Below, in pieces: positions 1-9,059 of a DNA stretch of 64,000 nt (its first letter is position 1; each line of letters starts with the position of its first letter). The DNA is from CADEEN01 sp963738425 (GTDB lineage: Bacteria > Pseudomonadota > Gammaproteobacteria > Burkholderiales > Burkholderiaceae_C). The position numbers and the translations under genes were made by a program. Below the pieces are notes generated by a model, which was not told the origin of the DNA, ran no database searches, and saw only the letters and a program-made list of their open reading frames with translations. The DNA lies in NCBI GenBank assembly GCA_963738425.1, contig CAVTWT010000025.1, forward strand, positions 124,001 through 188,000, in the 5' to 3' direction.

Positions 1-168
1 ATTGCAATAGCAGGTCGCCAGCGCCAGCATCAGGAATTCGCCGCCATTGACCGCCGAGCCCAGGCCCGTGGACTTAGCAGGTACCGAGAGGCGCTGCGAC
101 TGACCGCCTGTGGACACCGACACCTCATGCGATGCGCCGCCGTTGCGGACATGGGCAATGATCTTCAT
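1..168 (-). CDS. OsmC family protein, N-terminal 56 residues (cut by window edge)
   Basis: An open frame runs off the left edge; the visible residues begin MKIIAHVRNGG and end in LALATCYCN. The ALATCYCN stretch resembles the conserved helix of OsmC/Ohr-like proteins that carries the first redox cysteine; such proteins reduce organic hydroperoxides with paired cysteines. Only the first half is present, so the second cysteine cannot be checked. The start codon overlaps the stop of the upstream GNAT gene as ATGA, which supports translational coupling and this start. It is the last visible gene of a tightly packed minus-strand series. Confidence 0.7.
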   Translation of the reverse strand, partial: MKIIAHVRNGGASHEVSVSTGGQSQRLSVPAKSTGLGSAVNGGEFLMLALATCYCN

Positions 169-683
169 GGATGGGACCTCTGCGTCGCGTACAGCATCGA
201 GTCATCATCATGCCCCGGCACGCGCAGCCGCCGCTCGAAGCGCATGCCGATGGCCTCCAGCACCTTGCCGGACGCCGCGTTGTCCACTGCCGTGATGGCG
301 ACGATGCGCTTCAAGCCGTGACGCTCGAAGCCACACGCCAGCCACGCCGCTGCAGCCTCGCGCGCATAACCCTGGCCACGGTACGCAGGCAGGAAGGCAT
401 AGCCCAGATCCACATCGTCCAAACCCTCGCGGCGGATCAGGCCGCACATGCCGACGAGCGCGCCGTCGCCCGTGCGCTGCACCGCGCCGAGCGCAAAGCC
501 GTGCCTGGCCTCGTGGGCGATCGGTCCGTTGCTGAGGTAGGCTTGTGCGTCTGCTATCGAGCGCACCTTGCGGTCACCGATGAAGCGCAGCCAATCGGGG
601 TCGTTGAGCAACTCGACGATGAAGGCGGCGTCGTCCTGCGTGAAGGCGCGCAGCGTCAGCCGAGCCGTCTCCAGTGGCGGCAT
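165..683 (-). CDS. GNAT family N-acetyltransferase (RimJ/RimL-like)
   Basis: 172 residues. The N-terminus (LETARLTLRAFTQDDA) is typical of RimJ/RimL-type acetyltransferases. The acetyl-CoA binding loop is visible as YRGQGYAREA near residues 100-110, followed by a C-terminal NAASGKVLEAIGM helix typical of the fold. These enzymes transfer acetyl from acetyl-CoA to an amine; the substrate cannot be inferred. It starts one base after the SRPBCC stop and its own stop overlaps the OsmC start, so it sits in the middle of a compact operon. Confidence 0.85.
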   Translation of the reverse strand: MPPLETARLTLRAFTQDDAAFIVELLNDPDWLRFIGDRKVRSIADAQAYLSNGPIAHEARHGFALGAVQRTGDGALVGMCGLIRREGLDDVDLGYAFLPAYRGQGYAREAAAAWLACGFERHGLKRIVAITAVDNAASGKVLEAIGMRFERRLRVPGHDDDSMLYATQRSHP

Positions 684-1142
684 TCAAGAACCCCGCAGCA
701 CTTCGGCCGTGAGCCGATCGAGGTTCTGTTCATTGGCCGGCGTCACGAAGGGCGCGACGCGCTCCTTCTCCGCTGCCGTGTCGAAGACCTGGCGCCAGCC
801 GACGAGCGTGCGCGCGCCTTGCGCGGCCAACGTGATCGTCAGCTCGAAGTGATGCGGCGCACCCAGATGCTCGACGACGACCCGCTCCGGCGCCACGATC
901 TCGGCGAACCGGTTCTCGTTCGGATAGTTCGCGCCGTCCGGTCCATGCAGCACGAGGCGCCACGCACCGCCGTTGCGGAATTCGAAGACCTCGAAGGTGC
1001 TGCTGAAGCCGTTCGGCCCCCACCAGCGCGCCAGCCGCGCCGGGTCCGCAATGGCGGCAAAGACCTGTTCGCGCGGGGCGTCGATCAGGCGCGAGTGGAC
1101 GAACTCGCGGTCGGCGGTGGAAGTAGTGATGTCGTTCGTCAT
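684..1142 (-). CDS. SRPBCC (AHSA1/START-like) domain protein
   Basis: 152 residues. The pattern is that of the AHSA1-like SRPBCC family: an opening R.IDAPREQVFAAIADP strand-helix, the WWGP motif near residue 40, a central FEFRNGGAWRLVLHGPDG strand pair and a C-terminal helix (NEQNLDRLTAEVL). The fold forms a deep hydrophobic pocket; the ligand is not predictable. No signal peptide is seen, so it is cytoplasmic. It overlaps the upstream GNAT gene by 4 bp and directly abuts the downstream GNAT gene. Confidence 0.82.
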   Translation of the reverse strand: MTNDITTSTADREFVHSRLIDAPREQVFAAIADPARLARWWGPNGFSSTFEVFEFRNGGAWRLVLHGPDGANYPNENRFAEIVAPERVVVEHLGAPHHFELTITLAAQGARTLVGWRQVFDTAAEKERVAPFVTPANEQNLDRLTAEVLRGS

Positions 1143-1597
1143 GATTCGCTGAGGTGACCGCGCGCAACGGCCGCGGCGGGGTCTTCGAAGATGGCCATGG
1201 CGGTCAGCATGCGCAGGAAGCCGAGCTTGCGGTAGAAGCCTTCCTTGCCCGGTACCGCGTACAGGATGATCTTCTTGTGCCCGCGCGACATCGCCACCAG
1301 CCGGGACACCACGGCCTTGCCCAGGCCGTGGCTCTGGTAGTCAGGCAGCACGGCCACGTCGCAGAGGTACGAGCAGTCCGCACCGTCCGACAGCGCGCGG
1401 CCCGCGGCGACGAGCTTGCCGGCGTCGAACACGAAGCAGCGGAAGCGGCTGTTGGTGAACACGGTCTGCAGATGCGCAGCGCTCTTGTTGCCCAGCGGCG
1501 CCAGGCGGTAGAGCGTCTCGGCCTCGTGCCAGTCGATGGTGTCGAGCGAGTCGGACCAAGTGAACACGGTGGCCGGCCCCTTGTCAGCGTCATGCAT
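1139..1597 (-). CDS. GNAT family N-acetyltransferase
   Basis: 152 residues from MHDADKGPATVF. The acetyl-CoA binding segment reads VAVLPDYQSHGLGKAVVSRL (about residues 80-100), and the C-terminal GFYRKLGFLRM is typical of single-domain GNATs. The start at 1597 is preferred because it lies 8 bp inside the end of the VOC gene, keeping the operon compact; a longer frame exists upstream but would run through that gene. Substrate unknown. Unrelated in detail to the GNAT at 165-683. Confidence 0.83.
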   Translation of the reverse strand: MHDADKGPATVFTWSDSLDTIDWHEAETLYRLAPLGNKSAAHLQTVFTNSRFRCFVFDAGKLVAAGRALSDGADCSYLCDVAVLPDYQSHGLGKAVVSRLVAMSRGHKKIILYAVPGKEGFYRKLGFLRMLTAMAIFEDPAAAVARGHLSES

Positions 1598-1997
1598 CCG
1601 GCGGTCCTTTGAGTTCGACGACATTGCCTTCGGGGTCGCTGAGGTAGATCGATGGGCCTTCGCCCTCGGCGCCGTAGCGGCGCTCGACGGCACCCGCCGC
1701 GTAACCGTGCTGCGCCAACTGGCCGCGGATGGCGGCTTCGTCGAACGGCTCGACGCGCAGGCAGAAGTGGTCCATGTTGCGGCCTTCGCGTCCCGGCGCG
1801 GCGCCACCCGCGCGGCCGAGCTTGCCATCGACGGGCACCAGATCGATCAACGAGCGGCCCGCGCGCAACTGCACCAAACCGATCGCATCCTGCCGGCGCT
1901 CGATCGTGCAGCCGAGTGCTTCGCAATAGAAGTGCAGCATCTTGTCGAGATTCGTGATGCGCAGGACGAGATGGTCGATGTCGCGGATGGGGATCAT
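1590..1997 (-). CDS. VOC family (glyoxalase/dioxygenase-fold) protein
   Basis: 135 residues, the usual length of a two-module VOC protein. The first module starts IRDIDHLVLRITNLDKMLHFY, the second contains MDHFCLRV, and the protein ends in IYLSDPEGNVVELKGP. His in DHL, His in MDH and Glu in VVEL match the metal-ligand positions of glyoxalase I-like enzymes. Substrate is unknown; members range from lyases to resistance proteins. It is the first gene of the run down to OsmC, with about 90 bp of non-coding sequence separating it from the cupin gene. Confidence 0.82.
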   Translation of the reverse strand: MIPIRDIDHLVLRITNLDKMLHFYCEALGCTIERRQDAIGLVQLRAGRSLIDLVPVDGKLGRAGGAAPGREGRNMDHFCLRVEPFDEAAIRGQLAQHGYAAGAVERRYGAEGEGPSIYLSDPEGNVVELKGPPDA

Positions 1998-2084
1998 GGA
2001 GTCGAGTTGCGAAAGCCTGCGTTGTCGGGCCGCCTGAATGCAATCCCGATCGGCCTGGCCAACGTCTGCATTCGCCGGAGTCAG

Positions 2085-2474
2085 CTAGGGTTGGACCTTG
2101 TCTACTTCCTCGGTGGCGAAATCGCCGGGAAGAACGACCTCGAGCATTTCAATGTCTTCGCTGTGGCCCGACTCGCGATGCCGGACTCCTGGCGGCTGGT
2201 GCACACATGAACCCGCCTCCAAACGGACGACGCCCTGGTCTTCGTATTCGAACTCGATCCAACCCTTCAGGATGTAGACGAGTTGAAATGTTGTCTTGTG
2301 GATGTGCGGCTGGCTCGAGAATTCCTTTCCAGCCGCCGCTCGAATGACGTGGGCGTCGACGCGCCCTTCGGTGGCGTTTTGAATGCCGAGGTCGCGGTAC
2401 TCGTAGAACGAGCGCAGACCGCGCTCGAACGAGGCGTCTTTGGCGTGTGAGGCAACGAACCCTCTTGTTGTCAT
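2085..2474 (-). CDS. Cupin domain protein
   Basis: 129 residues from MTTRGFVASH. Cupin motif 1 is visible as QPHIHKTTFQLVYILKGW and motif 2 as CVHQPPGVRHRE, giving His ligands for a metal in a beta-barrel. The start at 2474 is preferred over the upstream ATG at 2552 because AAGGAA lies six bases ahead of it. The function is open: an enzyme, a binding protein or a regulator. It is transcribed alone, between the VOC gene and the cyanophycin locus. Confidence 0.8.
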   Translation of the reverse strand: MTTRGFVASHAKDASFERGLRSFYEYRDLGIQNATEGRVDAHVIRAAAGKEFSSQPHIHKTTFQLVYILKGWIEFEYEDQGVVRLEAGSCVHQPPGVRHRESGHSEDIEMLEVVLPGDFATEEVDKVQP

Positions 2475-2611
2475 GAGCGTTCCTTCAGTTGGAAAGGGAC
2501 GATCGGCGAAACCACGTGACCATGGGTTTGATGCAGGGGCCGTGGTGAACATTCAGCGTATCAGCAACGCAGAAGGCCGTCGATTGCCTTCAATCGCTGA
2601 CTCGTTGCGCG

Positions 2612-4361
2612 TCACGATCGGCTGTGGCTGACCCACTGCGCGATCTCGCTGCGCCCGCCCGCGCTGTGCAGCGGTAGCACCAGCACGTCACCGGGACGTA
2701 CCGCCTCCAACAGCAAAAGCGCACTCGCGATCTCGTCGCCGCCCAGTTGGAATTGCGCTTCGGCCAGGCCGGCATCGAGCAGTGCGCGGCGCAACAGGGC
2801 CGGCACTTCGCCCAGCGCGCGGCCGCGCAGCATCTCGGGCAGTTCCTTGATCACCACGATGTCCGGTCGTGCAGCCGCTGCCGTGCGCGCCAGCTCGGCA
2901 ATCGCCTCGTCGCTGCGGTTGCCGGCCTGGCCGAGCAGCAGCAGCAATCGTTTGTGCGGCAGCGCTCGCGCCACGGCCAGCAGGCGGGCCAGGCCGTCCG
3001 GGTTGTGGGCGTAGTCGATCAGCACCGTCGCGCCGCGGTAGTGGTGGCGCTCGAGGCGGCCCGGGTTGTCGTGGGGGTCGAGGCCGAACGAGGCGAGCGT
3101 GGTGCGCACCGCCTCTATCGGCAATGCCAAGCCGACGACGGCGGCCAACGCGGCGGCGGCGAGGTTCATGCCGTTGTAGGTGGCGGCGCCGTTGAAGGTG
3201 AGCGGCAGGTCATGGATGGCGCCGAGGTCGTGTGATGCTCCGGCGTGGTCGAGCACCAGTCGGCCGGCGCGTTCGCCGCAGGTGGTGCCGCCTCGTTCGC
3301 GCAATGTGACCAGCGCAGGGTGGTCGGCATCGGCAGCGAAGAGCGCGCGGCGTGCACGCGAGGCATGCGGCAGCCGGTCGGCCGCGGCCATCAGCACGTC
3401 GTCGTCGGCGTTGAGTACGAGCAGGCCACGCTCGGCGACGGCGTGGGCGACGGCGAGTTTCAACTCGGCGAGATCGGCCACGCTGTCGATGCCGTACTCG
3501 CCGAAGTGGTCGGCGCTGATGTTGGTGACGACGGCGACGTTGGCCTGAGTCACCGCGAGGCCGCGGCGCGCGATGCCGCCGCGCGCGGTTTCGAGCACCG
3601 CGAGCGTGACGCGTTGGTCGCGCAGCACGGCGCGGGCGCCGGCAGGGCCGCTGTAGTCGCCGCTGTCGGTCGGCTCGCCGCCGATGACGATGCCTTCGGT
3701 GCTGCACAGGCCCGCGTTGTGGCCGGCCTGGCGCGCCATCGCGGCGAGCAGGCGCACGGTCGTGGTCTTGCCGTTGGAGCCGGTGACCAGCGCGGTGGGA
3801 ATGTCGTGCAGCGTCGGCCACGGCACGTCCATCGGCAGCGGCAGTGCGGCGCGCGGGCAGGTGAGGCCGGTGCTGGCCGGCGCCGAGGGTGAGGGCGTCG
3901 TCGTCTTCGACCATCGCCACGCCGCGCTCGCGTGCTGCGGCCTTCAGGCGCTCGAGCGGGCGTGAGCGTTCTGCGGCGGCGCGCTGCGCAAAGGTGACGG
4001 CAGGGCTGGGCAGGGCGTGGGCCTCTTCGAAGCCTTCGCGGAAGGCGCGCTCGGCCGCGGCCTGCTCCCACGCCCACTCGTTGACTTCGGTCGCGGTGAG
4101 CAGCGTGTCGTCGGGTGCGGCGAAGACGAGGAACGCGCCGCTGGCGTGACGGTGCACCACGGGATGCGGGTCGGCCCAGCCGAGCGTGCTGCACATCGCG
4201 CGCACGCGGCTGGCCCAGGCGCCGTGCGCAGACGATTCGGTGGCCGCAGACGACAGCGGCGTCAGCACGACGGCGGTGCTTGCGAACCAGCGGTTCGGTC
4301 CGGTCAGGCGGCGTGAATCTTCGAAAGCGTGGCGAGGGCCTTCGTCGGCCATGTCAGTCAT
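2612..4361 (-). CDS. Short CphA-like Mur ligase without ATP-grasp domain (one frameshift near 3875)
   Basis: Two overlapping frames join into a protein of about 580 residues. The N-terminal part (4361 to about 3880) begins with a motif, RRLTGPNRWF, resembling the CphA N-terminus. The C-terminal part (from about 3880) carries a Mur-ligase P-loop GSNGKTTT, the ARGG signature and DYAHNPDG. The total of 1750 bases is one more than a multiple of three, implying one inserted base near 3870-3880. Mur ligases activate a carboxylate with ATP and couple it to an amine. The ATP-grasp domain of cyanophycin synthetase is absent. It lies directly downstream of cphA, so a role in cyanophycin metabolism is inferred. 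Confidence 0.72.
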
Positions 4362-4368
4362 GGGCGAG

Positions 4369-4398
4369 CCGCTTCGACAGGCTCGGCGCGAACGGAAT
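4369..4398. repeat. Short interspersed palindromic repeat
   Basis: A small imperfect palindrome, GAGCCGCTTCGACAGGCTC, followed by GGCGCGAACGG, sits in the 36-bp gap between cphA and the short Mur ligase. It resembles the extragenic elements containing a GCCTGTCGAAG core that are common in proteobacterial genomes. I see one copy here; its identity as a dispersed family is from general knowledge, not from this window. Confidence 0.4.
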
Positions 4399-7252
4399 CA
4401 ATCCTCGGCCTCGCCGACATAGCGCAGGCCGCGCTCGTCGCGCACGAAGCCGGCGGCTTCCAGATCCATCGGCGCGCCGTTGGCGAGCTCGGTGCCGTCA
4501 TCGACCGGGGGCGCGGGCGGTTTCGTCGACGGCACCGGCGCCGCACCGACCGTTTGCGCATCCGGCTTGAACTTCGTCACCTGCTTCCACGAGCGCGTCA
4601 GCGCGTCGGCGAAGACCAGCAGCAGGTCGCCCGGGCGGCCCAGGCGCAGGGCGTGGTCGATCGCTTCCTGCTCGTCGGGGACGATCTCGATCGCGCTGTC
4701 GGGCACGCCCTTGTCGCGCAGCACGGCGGCGATCATCTGCGGCACCTCGTCGCGCGGCGCGTCCGCGCAGGCCGTCGTCGCGGCGGCAGACGTAGTGATC
4801 GAACTTGCCGGCCACGGCGGCGGCGATCTCGCGGATGTCTTCATCGCGCCGGTCACCGGGGCCGGCCACGACGATGAGCCGCCGCCCGCGCACGTCGAGC
4901 TTGGTGCACAGGTCGGCCAGCATGCCGACCGCGTGCGCGTTGTGGCCGTAGTCGAAGATGACCTTGAACGGGTGTTCGTTGAAGACGTTCATGCGGCCAG
5001 GGGCCTGGAAGAACGTCGTGTCGAAGGTGCGCAGGCCCTGGCGGATGGCGTCGAGCTTCAGGTCCATCGAGAACGCGATCGCCGCGGCGAACATCGCGTT
5101 CATCACGTTGTGCGTGGCCCGGCCTTCGAGCGTGGCCGGGATCAGGTGGGTCCACATCAGCGGGATGTGGCGGCCCTTGTCGTAGAGCGTGATCATCTGG
5201 CCGTTGACGCCGGCTTCGAGCGCGCAGGCACGTCCTCCGGCGCGGATGTGCTCCCGCACCACCCCATGCTGCGGGTTCATCGTCACGTAGCAGAGGTGCT
5301 TGGCGTCGGTGTGCGCGCGACATCTTGATGACGTTCGGATCGTCGGCGTTGAGCACCGCGCAGTCCTGTGCCACTTCGACCAGGATGCGTTTGACTTCGG
5401 CCAGTTGCTCCAGCGTGTCGATGCCTTTCATGCCGAGGTGGTCGCTCTGCACGTTGAGCACCGCGCCGACGTTGACGAAGGGCACGCCCATGCCGGCGCG
5501 CAGCAGGCCGCCGCGCGCGATCTCGAGCACCGCGACGTCGATCTTCGGATCGGCCAGCACCATGCGCGTGGCCACCGGGCCGGTCATGTCGCCTTCGACC
5601 GTGCGCTGGCCGTCGATGTAGACGCCGTCGGTGGTGGTCAGGCCCGGCGTGAGCCCCGACATCTTGCAGATGTGGGCCAGCATGCGGCTCGTCGTCGTCT
5701 TGCCGTTGGTGCCGGTGATGCCGGCGATCGGCACGCGCGCCGACGCACCGGCGGGGAACAGCATGTCGATCACCGGCCCGGCCACGTCGCGCGGCGTGCC
5801 TTCGGAGGGCGCGACGTGCATGCGGAAACCCGGCGCGGCATTGACTTCGCAGATGCCGCCGCCGACCGTCTTGTAGCTCTCGGTGATGTCGGGGCAAAGG
5901 AAATCGACGCCGCCGACGTCGAGGCCGATCGCGGTGACGGCGCGCACGGCCATCTCGCGGTTGTCGGGGTGGATGACGTCGGTGACATCGGTGGCCGTGC
6001 CGCCGGTGGAGAGGTTGGCGGTGCCACGCAGCGGCACGGCCTGGCCCGCGGCAGGAATCGAATCCACCGTCAGCCCTTGCTTGGCCAGCATCGCGTCGGC
6101 CTCGGCGTCGAGGTCGATGCGCGTCATCACCTTCTCGTGGCCGATGCCGCGCCGCGGATCCTGGTTGACGATCTCGACCAGCTGCTTGATCGACTTCGTG
6201 CCGTCGCCGATCACCTGACCAGGCGTGCGCTTGGTGGCCGCGACGAGTTCACCACCGACGACGAGCAGCCGGTGGTCGTCGCCGAACAGCATCGTCTCGA
6301 CGATCACTGACGACGAATGCTCTTTGGCCGCGTCGAATCCCTGCCGCATCTCGTCGGCCGTTTTCAAGCCCACCGAAATGCCGCGCCCGTGGTTGCCGTT
6401 GTACGGCTTGGTCACCACCGGATAACCCAGCCGCTCGGCCGCGCGCACCGCGCGCTCGGCGCTGCGCACGAGTTCCTGCTTCGGCACCGGCAGCCCGCAG
6501 TTGGCGAGGATCTTGTTCGTCTCTTCCTTGTCCTGCGCCAGCTCGACCGCGATGTAGCTCGTGCGTCCGGTGACGGTCGCCTGGATGCGCTGCTGGAACT
6601 TGCCGTGGCCGAGCTGGATCAGGCTCTGCTCGTTCAGCCGCAGCCAGGGGATGTTGCGTTGCTCTGCGGCCTTGACCAGCGACGCCGTCGAAGGCCCGAG
6701 CGCGCGGCGCTGCGCGTAGCGGATGTACTCGTCGCGCGCTTCGGCCCACACCCAGCCGTCGGGCACGGCGCCTTCGGGCTTCAGCGTCTGCGGCAACAGC
6801 GAGCACAGCAGCTTGATCGCCAGTTCACCGGCTTCGATGCCTTCGTCGCGCTGCGCGTATTCATAGACCACGTTGTACACACCGCGCTGCTCGTCGCTGA
6901 CGCTGCGCGTCTTGCCGAAGGTCACGTCCTCGCCGGCGATGTTCTGCAGCTCGATCGCCACATGCTCGAAGACATGGCCGAGCCAGGTGCCGTCGTCTTC
7001 CTTCATGCGCCGGATGAAGCCGCCCGGCGTGCGGTACGAGCAGCCATGCTCGGCCAGGCTCGGCAGCGCAGCGACCAGGCCATCGACATAGGCCGCGCCG
7101 AGCTTGCCGGTCGGCCAGTCTTCCAGAGCGCCGAGATCGAGCACGACCTTGATGACCGGGAAGTGCGCGTACAGCGACGGCCCGACATAGACGTTGCGTT
7201 CGAGGATGCGCATGTGTTGGCTACTCCAGACAGTCATTCCCCTCAGCGTCAT
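4398..7252 (-). CDS. cphA: Cyanophycin synthetase CphA (two frameshifts, near 5320 and 4762)
   Basis: Makes the Asp-Arg storage polymer cyanophycin from Asp, Arg and ATP. About 950 residues after joining three frames. In order: an N-terminal domain (MRILERNVYVGPSLYAHF), an ATP-grasp domain with GYPVVTKPYNGNHGRGISVG and GGGICEVNAAPGFRMH, and a Mur-ligase domain with P-loop GTNGKTTT (about residue 510), ARGGLLRAG and DYGHNAHAVG. Reading shifts near 5320 (after VIKMS) and near 4762 (after DGLRGR) bring in the conserved CYVTMNPQH and DEVPQMIAA parts. The length of 2855 bases equals a multiple of three plus two, matching two inserted bases. Start 7252 overlaps the cphB stop as ATGA. Confidence 0.88.
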
Positions 7253-8100
7253 GATCTTGCTTGCGCTGTGCAGGTGATTACCGGCAGTCGGCGCATCCGC
7301 GTGTGCAGATTGAACGTCGCCCCCCGCGTCAGCAGGTGCAGCTTGACGCCGAGCAGGCACACCGGCTGGCCTTCTTCGATCTCGGCCATCGACGAGAACT
7401 CGACCTCCGCGGCATCGACCACCGTGATGCCGCCCGAGCCTTCCACATGCACCGTGTTGTCGGGCGCGATGAAGGCCGCGGTGTCTTCGTCCAGGCCGAT
7501 GCCGACGGCAAACGGGTTGTAGGCGAGTGCGGTCAGCAGCCGCCCCAGCCGGTCGCGCTGGCGGAAATGCTGGTCGATGATGAAGCGATTCGTCAGGCCC
7601 AGGCCCGGCGCCAGGCGCACGCTGCCGGCGATCGGCGTCGAGCCTTCGTCGCCGAAGGCGATCATGTGCTCGCTGATGAAGGCCGCGCCGGCGCTGGTGC
7701 CGGCCACCGGCACGCCGCGTGCGTTCGCCATGCGGATCGCCTTGGCGATCGGCGTGCCGCCGATCAGCGTCGTCAAGCGCAACTGGTTGCCGCCGGTGAA
7801 GAAGACGCCGCTGGCCTGTTCGAGCCGCGCCAGGCGGCCGGGCTCTTCGGCGTCGCGCCGCGTGTCGAAATCGATCGAGGCCACGCGCTCGGCGCCCAGC
7901 TCGCCGAACAGGCGCTCGTAGCGCGGCCCGGTGTCGCGCATCTGGCTGGCGGTCGGGATGACGACGATGTCGGCATCGCTGCCGCCGGCCAGTTCGACAA
8001 AGCGCTTCAGGATCGCCGGCGAGTTGTCTTTTTCCTCAGCGCCGCCGATCGGGATGATCCAGCCGCGCTGTTGGCCGTCGGCCACCTTGCTTGCACACAT
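7249..8100 (-). CDS. cphB: Cyanophycinase
   Basis: 283 residues, intact. A serine-type exopeptidase of the S51 family that cuts cyanophycin into beta-Asp-Arg dipeptides. The nucleophile elbow GTSAGAA is visible, with Ser136; FFTGGNQLRL near 100-109 and the DQHFRQRDRLGRL segment are family hallmarks. No signal peptide, so it acts on intracellular granules. Its stop overlaps the cphA start as ATGA, so breakdown and synthesis enzymes are translationally coupled, with cphB first in the operon. Confidence 0.93.
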   Translation of the reverse strand: MCASKVADGQQRGWIIPIGGAEEKDNSPAILKRFVELAGGSDADIVVIPTASQMRDTGPRYERLFGELGAERVASIDFDTRRDAEEPGRLARLEQASGVFFTGGNQLRLTTLIGGTPIAKAIRMANARGVPVAGTSAGAAFISEHMIAFGDEGSTPIAGSVRLAPGLGLTNRFIIDQHFRQRDRLGRLLTALAYNPFAVGIGLDEDTAAFIAPDNTVHVEGSGGITVVDAAEVEFSSMAEIEEGQPVCLLGVKLHLLTRGATFNLHTRMRRLPVITCTAQARS

Positions 8101-8261
8101 ACGTCGCTCGTTGCTTCAATGGCCCTCATGATGCCAGTGTGCGCCGTTCTGCTTCCTGGGTGCGATGAGCGCCAGGCAGATGCCGTCTTCGAGCGCAGAG
8201 CAATGCGGCGCTGCGGTGCTCCCTTGCAGGGGAGCGCCAAAGCCGCTCGTGGGGTCGTCCG

Positions 8262-8630
8262 TTACGCGCTGATGAAGCCGCTGCCGGGTGCCCGGTCGGC
8301 CGTCCCGGCCTGACCGTAGGTGGCTGGCGGCGCAGCGCCGACGGCCAGCACGCCGAGCGCGCGTTGCAGCGCGGCGCTGGCGCGCGTCAGTTGCTCGCGT
8401 TGTGCGTTCACCTGGCCGTTGATGACGATGAGGCGGCGGCGCAGCGGCAGCGGCACGCCGCCGGCCGAGCGCGCCGCGGCAGCAAAACGCTGCACCGACG
8501 CCGCCAGCGCACGCTGCAGCGTCTGCGTGGCGGCTTCGAGCGCACTGGCGTCACGTTCGCGCAGGGCTGCGCCCAGCGCCGCCACGTGCACTTCGATCTG
8601 GGAGATGGCTTCGTCGAGGCCTTGTGACAC
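8262..8630 (-). CDS. flgN: Flagellar export chaperone FlgN
   Basis: 122 residues, mostly helical and rich in Ala, Leu and Arg, with no signal peptide. It sits directly downstream of flgM with a 5-bp gap, the conserved flgA-flgM-flgN order. FlgN binds the C-terminal helices of the hook-associated proteins FlgK and FlgL and hands them to the flagellar type III export gate. Sequence conservation in this family is low, so the call rests on size, helicity and position. Confidence 0.78.
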   Translation of the reverse strand: MSQGLDEAISQIEVHVAALGAALRERDASALEAATQTLQRALAASVQRFAAAARSAGGVPLPLRRRLIVINGQVNAQREQLTRASAALQRALGVLAVGAAPPATYGQAGTADRAPGSGFISA

Positions 8631-8635
8631 GGCTG

Positions 8636-8941
8636 TCAGTGGGTGGCCGGCTTGAGCACGTCGCGCGTGTGCGCGATCAGCTTGTCGGCGATGGCTTCGG
8701 CGTTGACCTGGAACTTGCCGTCACGGATGGCCTGCGCGATGCGCGCCACCTTCTCGGCATCGAAGTCGGCTGTGTTGCCTTCGGCTGCCAGCAGCGAGGC
8801 TGCGGCCGAGAGTTCGACCTTGGCGCTGGCTTCCACCGGCGCTGCCTTGCCCTCACCGCCGGCCGGTGTGGCACCGGCTTTGCGCGCGTCCACCGCAGGG
8901 GCGGCGAGCTTGTGGCTGTTGTCGAGTTGACCGATCTTCAT
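8636..8941 (-). CDS. flgM: Negative regulator of flagellin synthesis, anti-sigma-28 FlgM
   Basis: 101 residues. It begins MKIGQLDNSHK, has a disordered Ala/Gly/Lys-rich middle, then the sigma-28-binding C-terminal half with KVELSAAASLLAA and FDAEKVARIAQAIRDGKFQ, the FlgM signature. It holds FliA until the hook is complete and is then secreted through the hook-basal body. A shine-dalgarno AGGAG lies about ten bases ahead of the start. A good sigma-28-type promoter sits just upstream (8999-9025), which fits feedback control. Confidence 0.92.
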   Translation of the reverse strand: MKIGQLDNSHKLAAPAVDARKAGATPAGGEGKAAPVEASAKVELSAAASLLAAEGNTADFDAEKVARIAQAIRDGKFQVNAEAIADKLIAHTRDVLKPATH

Positions 8942-8998
8942 GATGACGATGCTCCTGGGACCGCTTGTAGGAGGCCCCTTGTGTGCTCAGTCCTCAGG

Positions 8999-9025
8999 GT
9001 ATCGGAGCCCACCAGCCTGACTTGA
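8999..9025 (-). promoter_or_regulatory. Candidate sigma-28 (FliA) promoter for flgMN
   Basis: On the minus strand TCAAGTCA (9025-9018), an 11-base spacer and TCCGATAC (9006-8999) match the FliA consensus TAAAGTTT-N11-GCCGATAA at five of eight and six of eight positions, with the exact spacer length. It lies about 58 bases ahead of the flgM start and points at flgM. The function is inferred from the match. Confidence 0.65.
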
Positions 9026-9059
9026 GTACTTTTTTCACGGTGGCAGGTCCGAAAACGGT

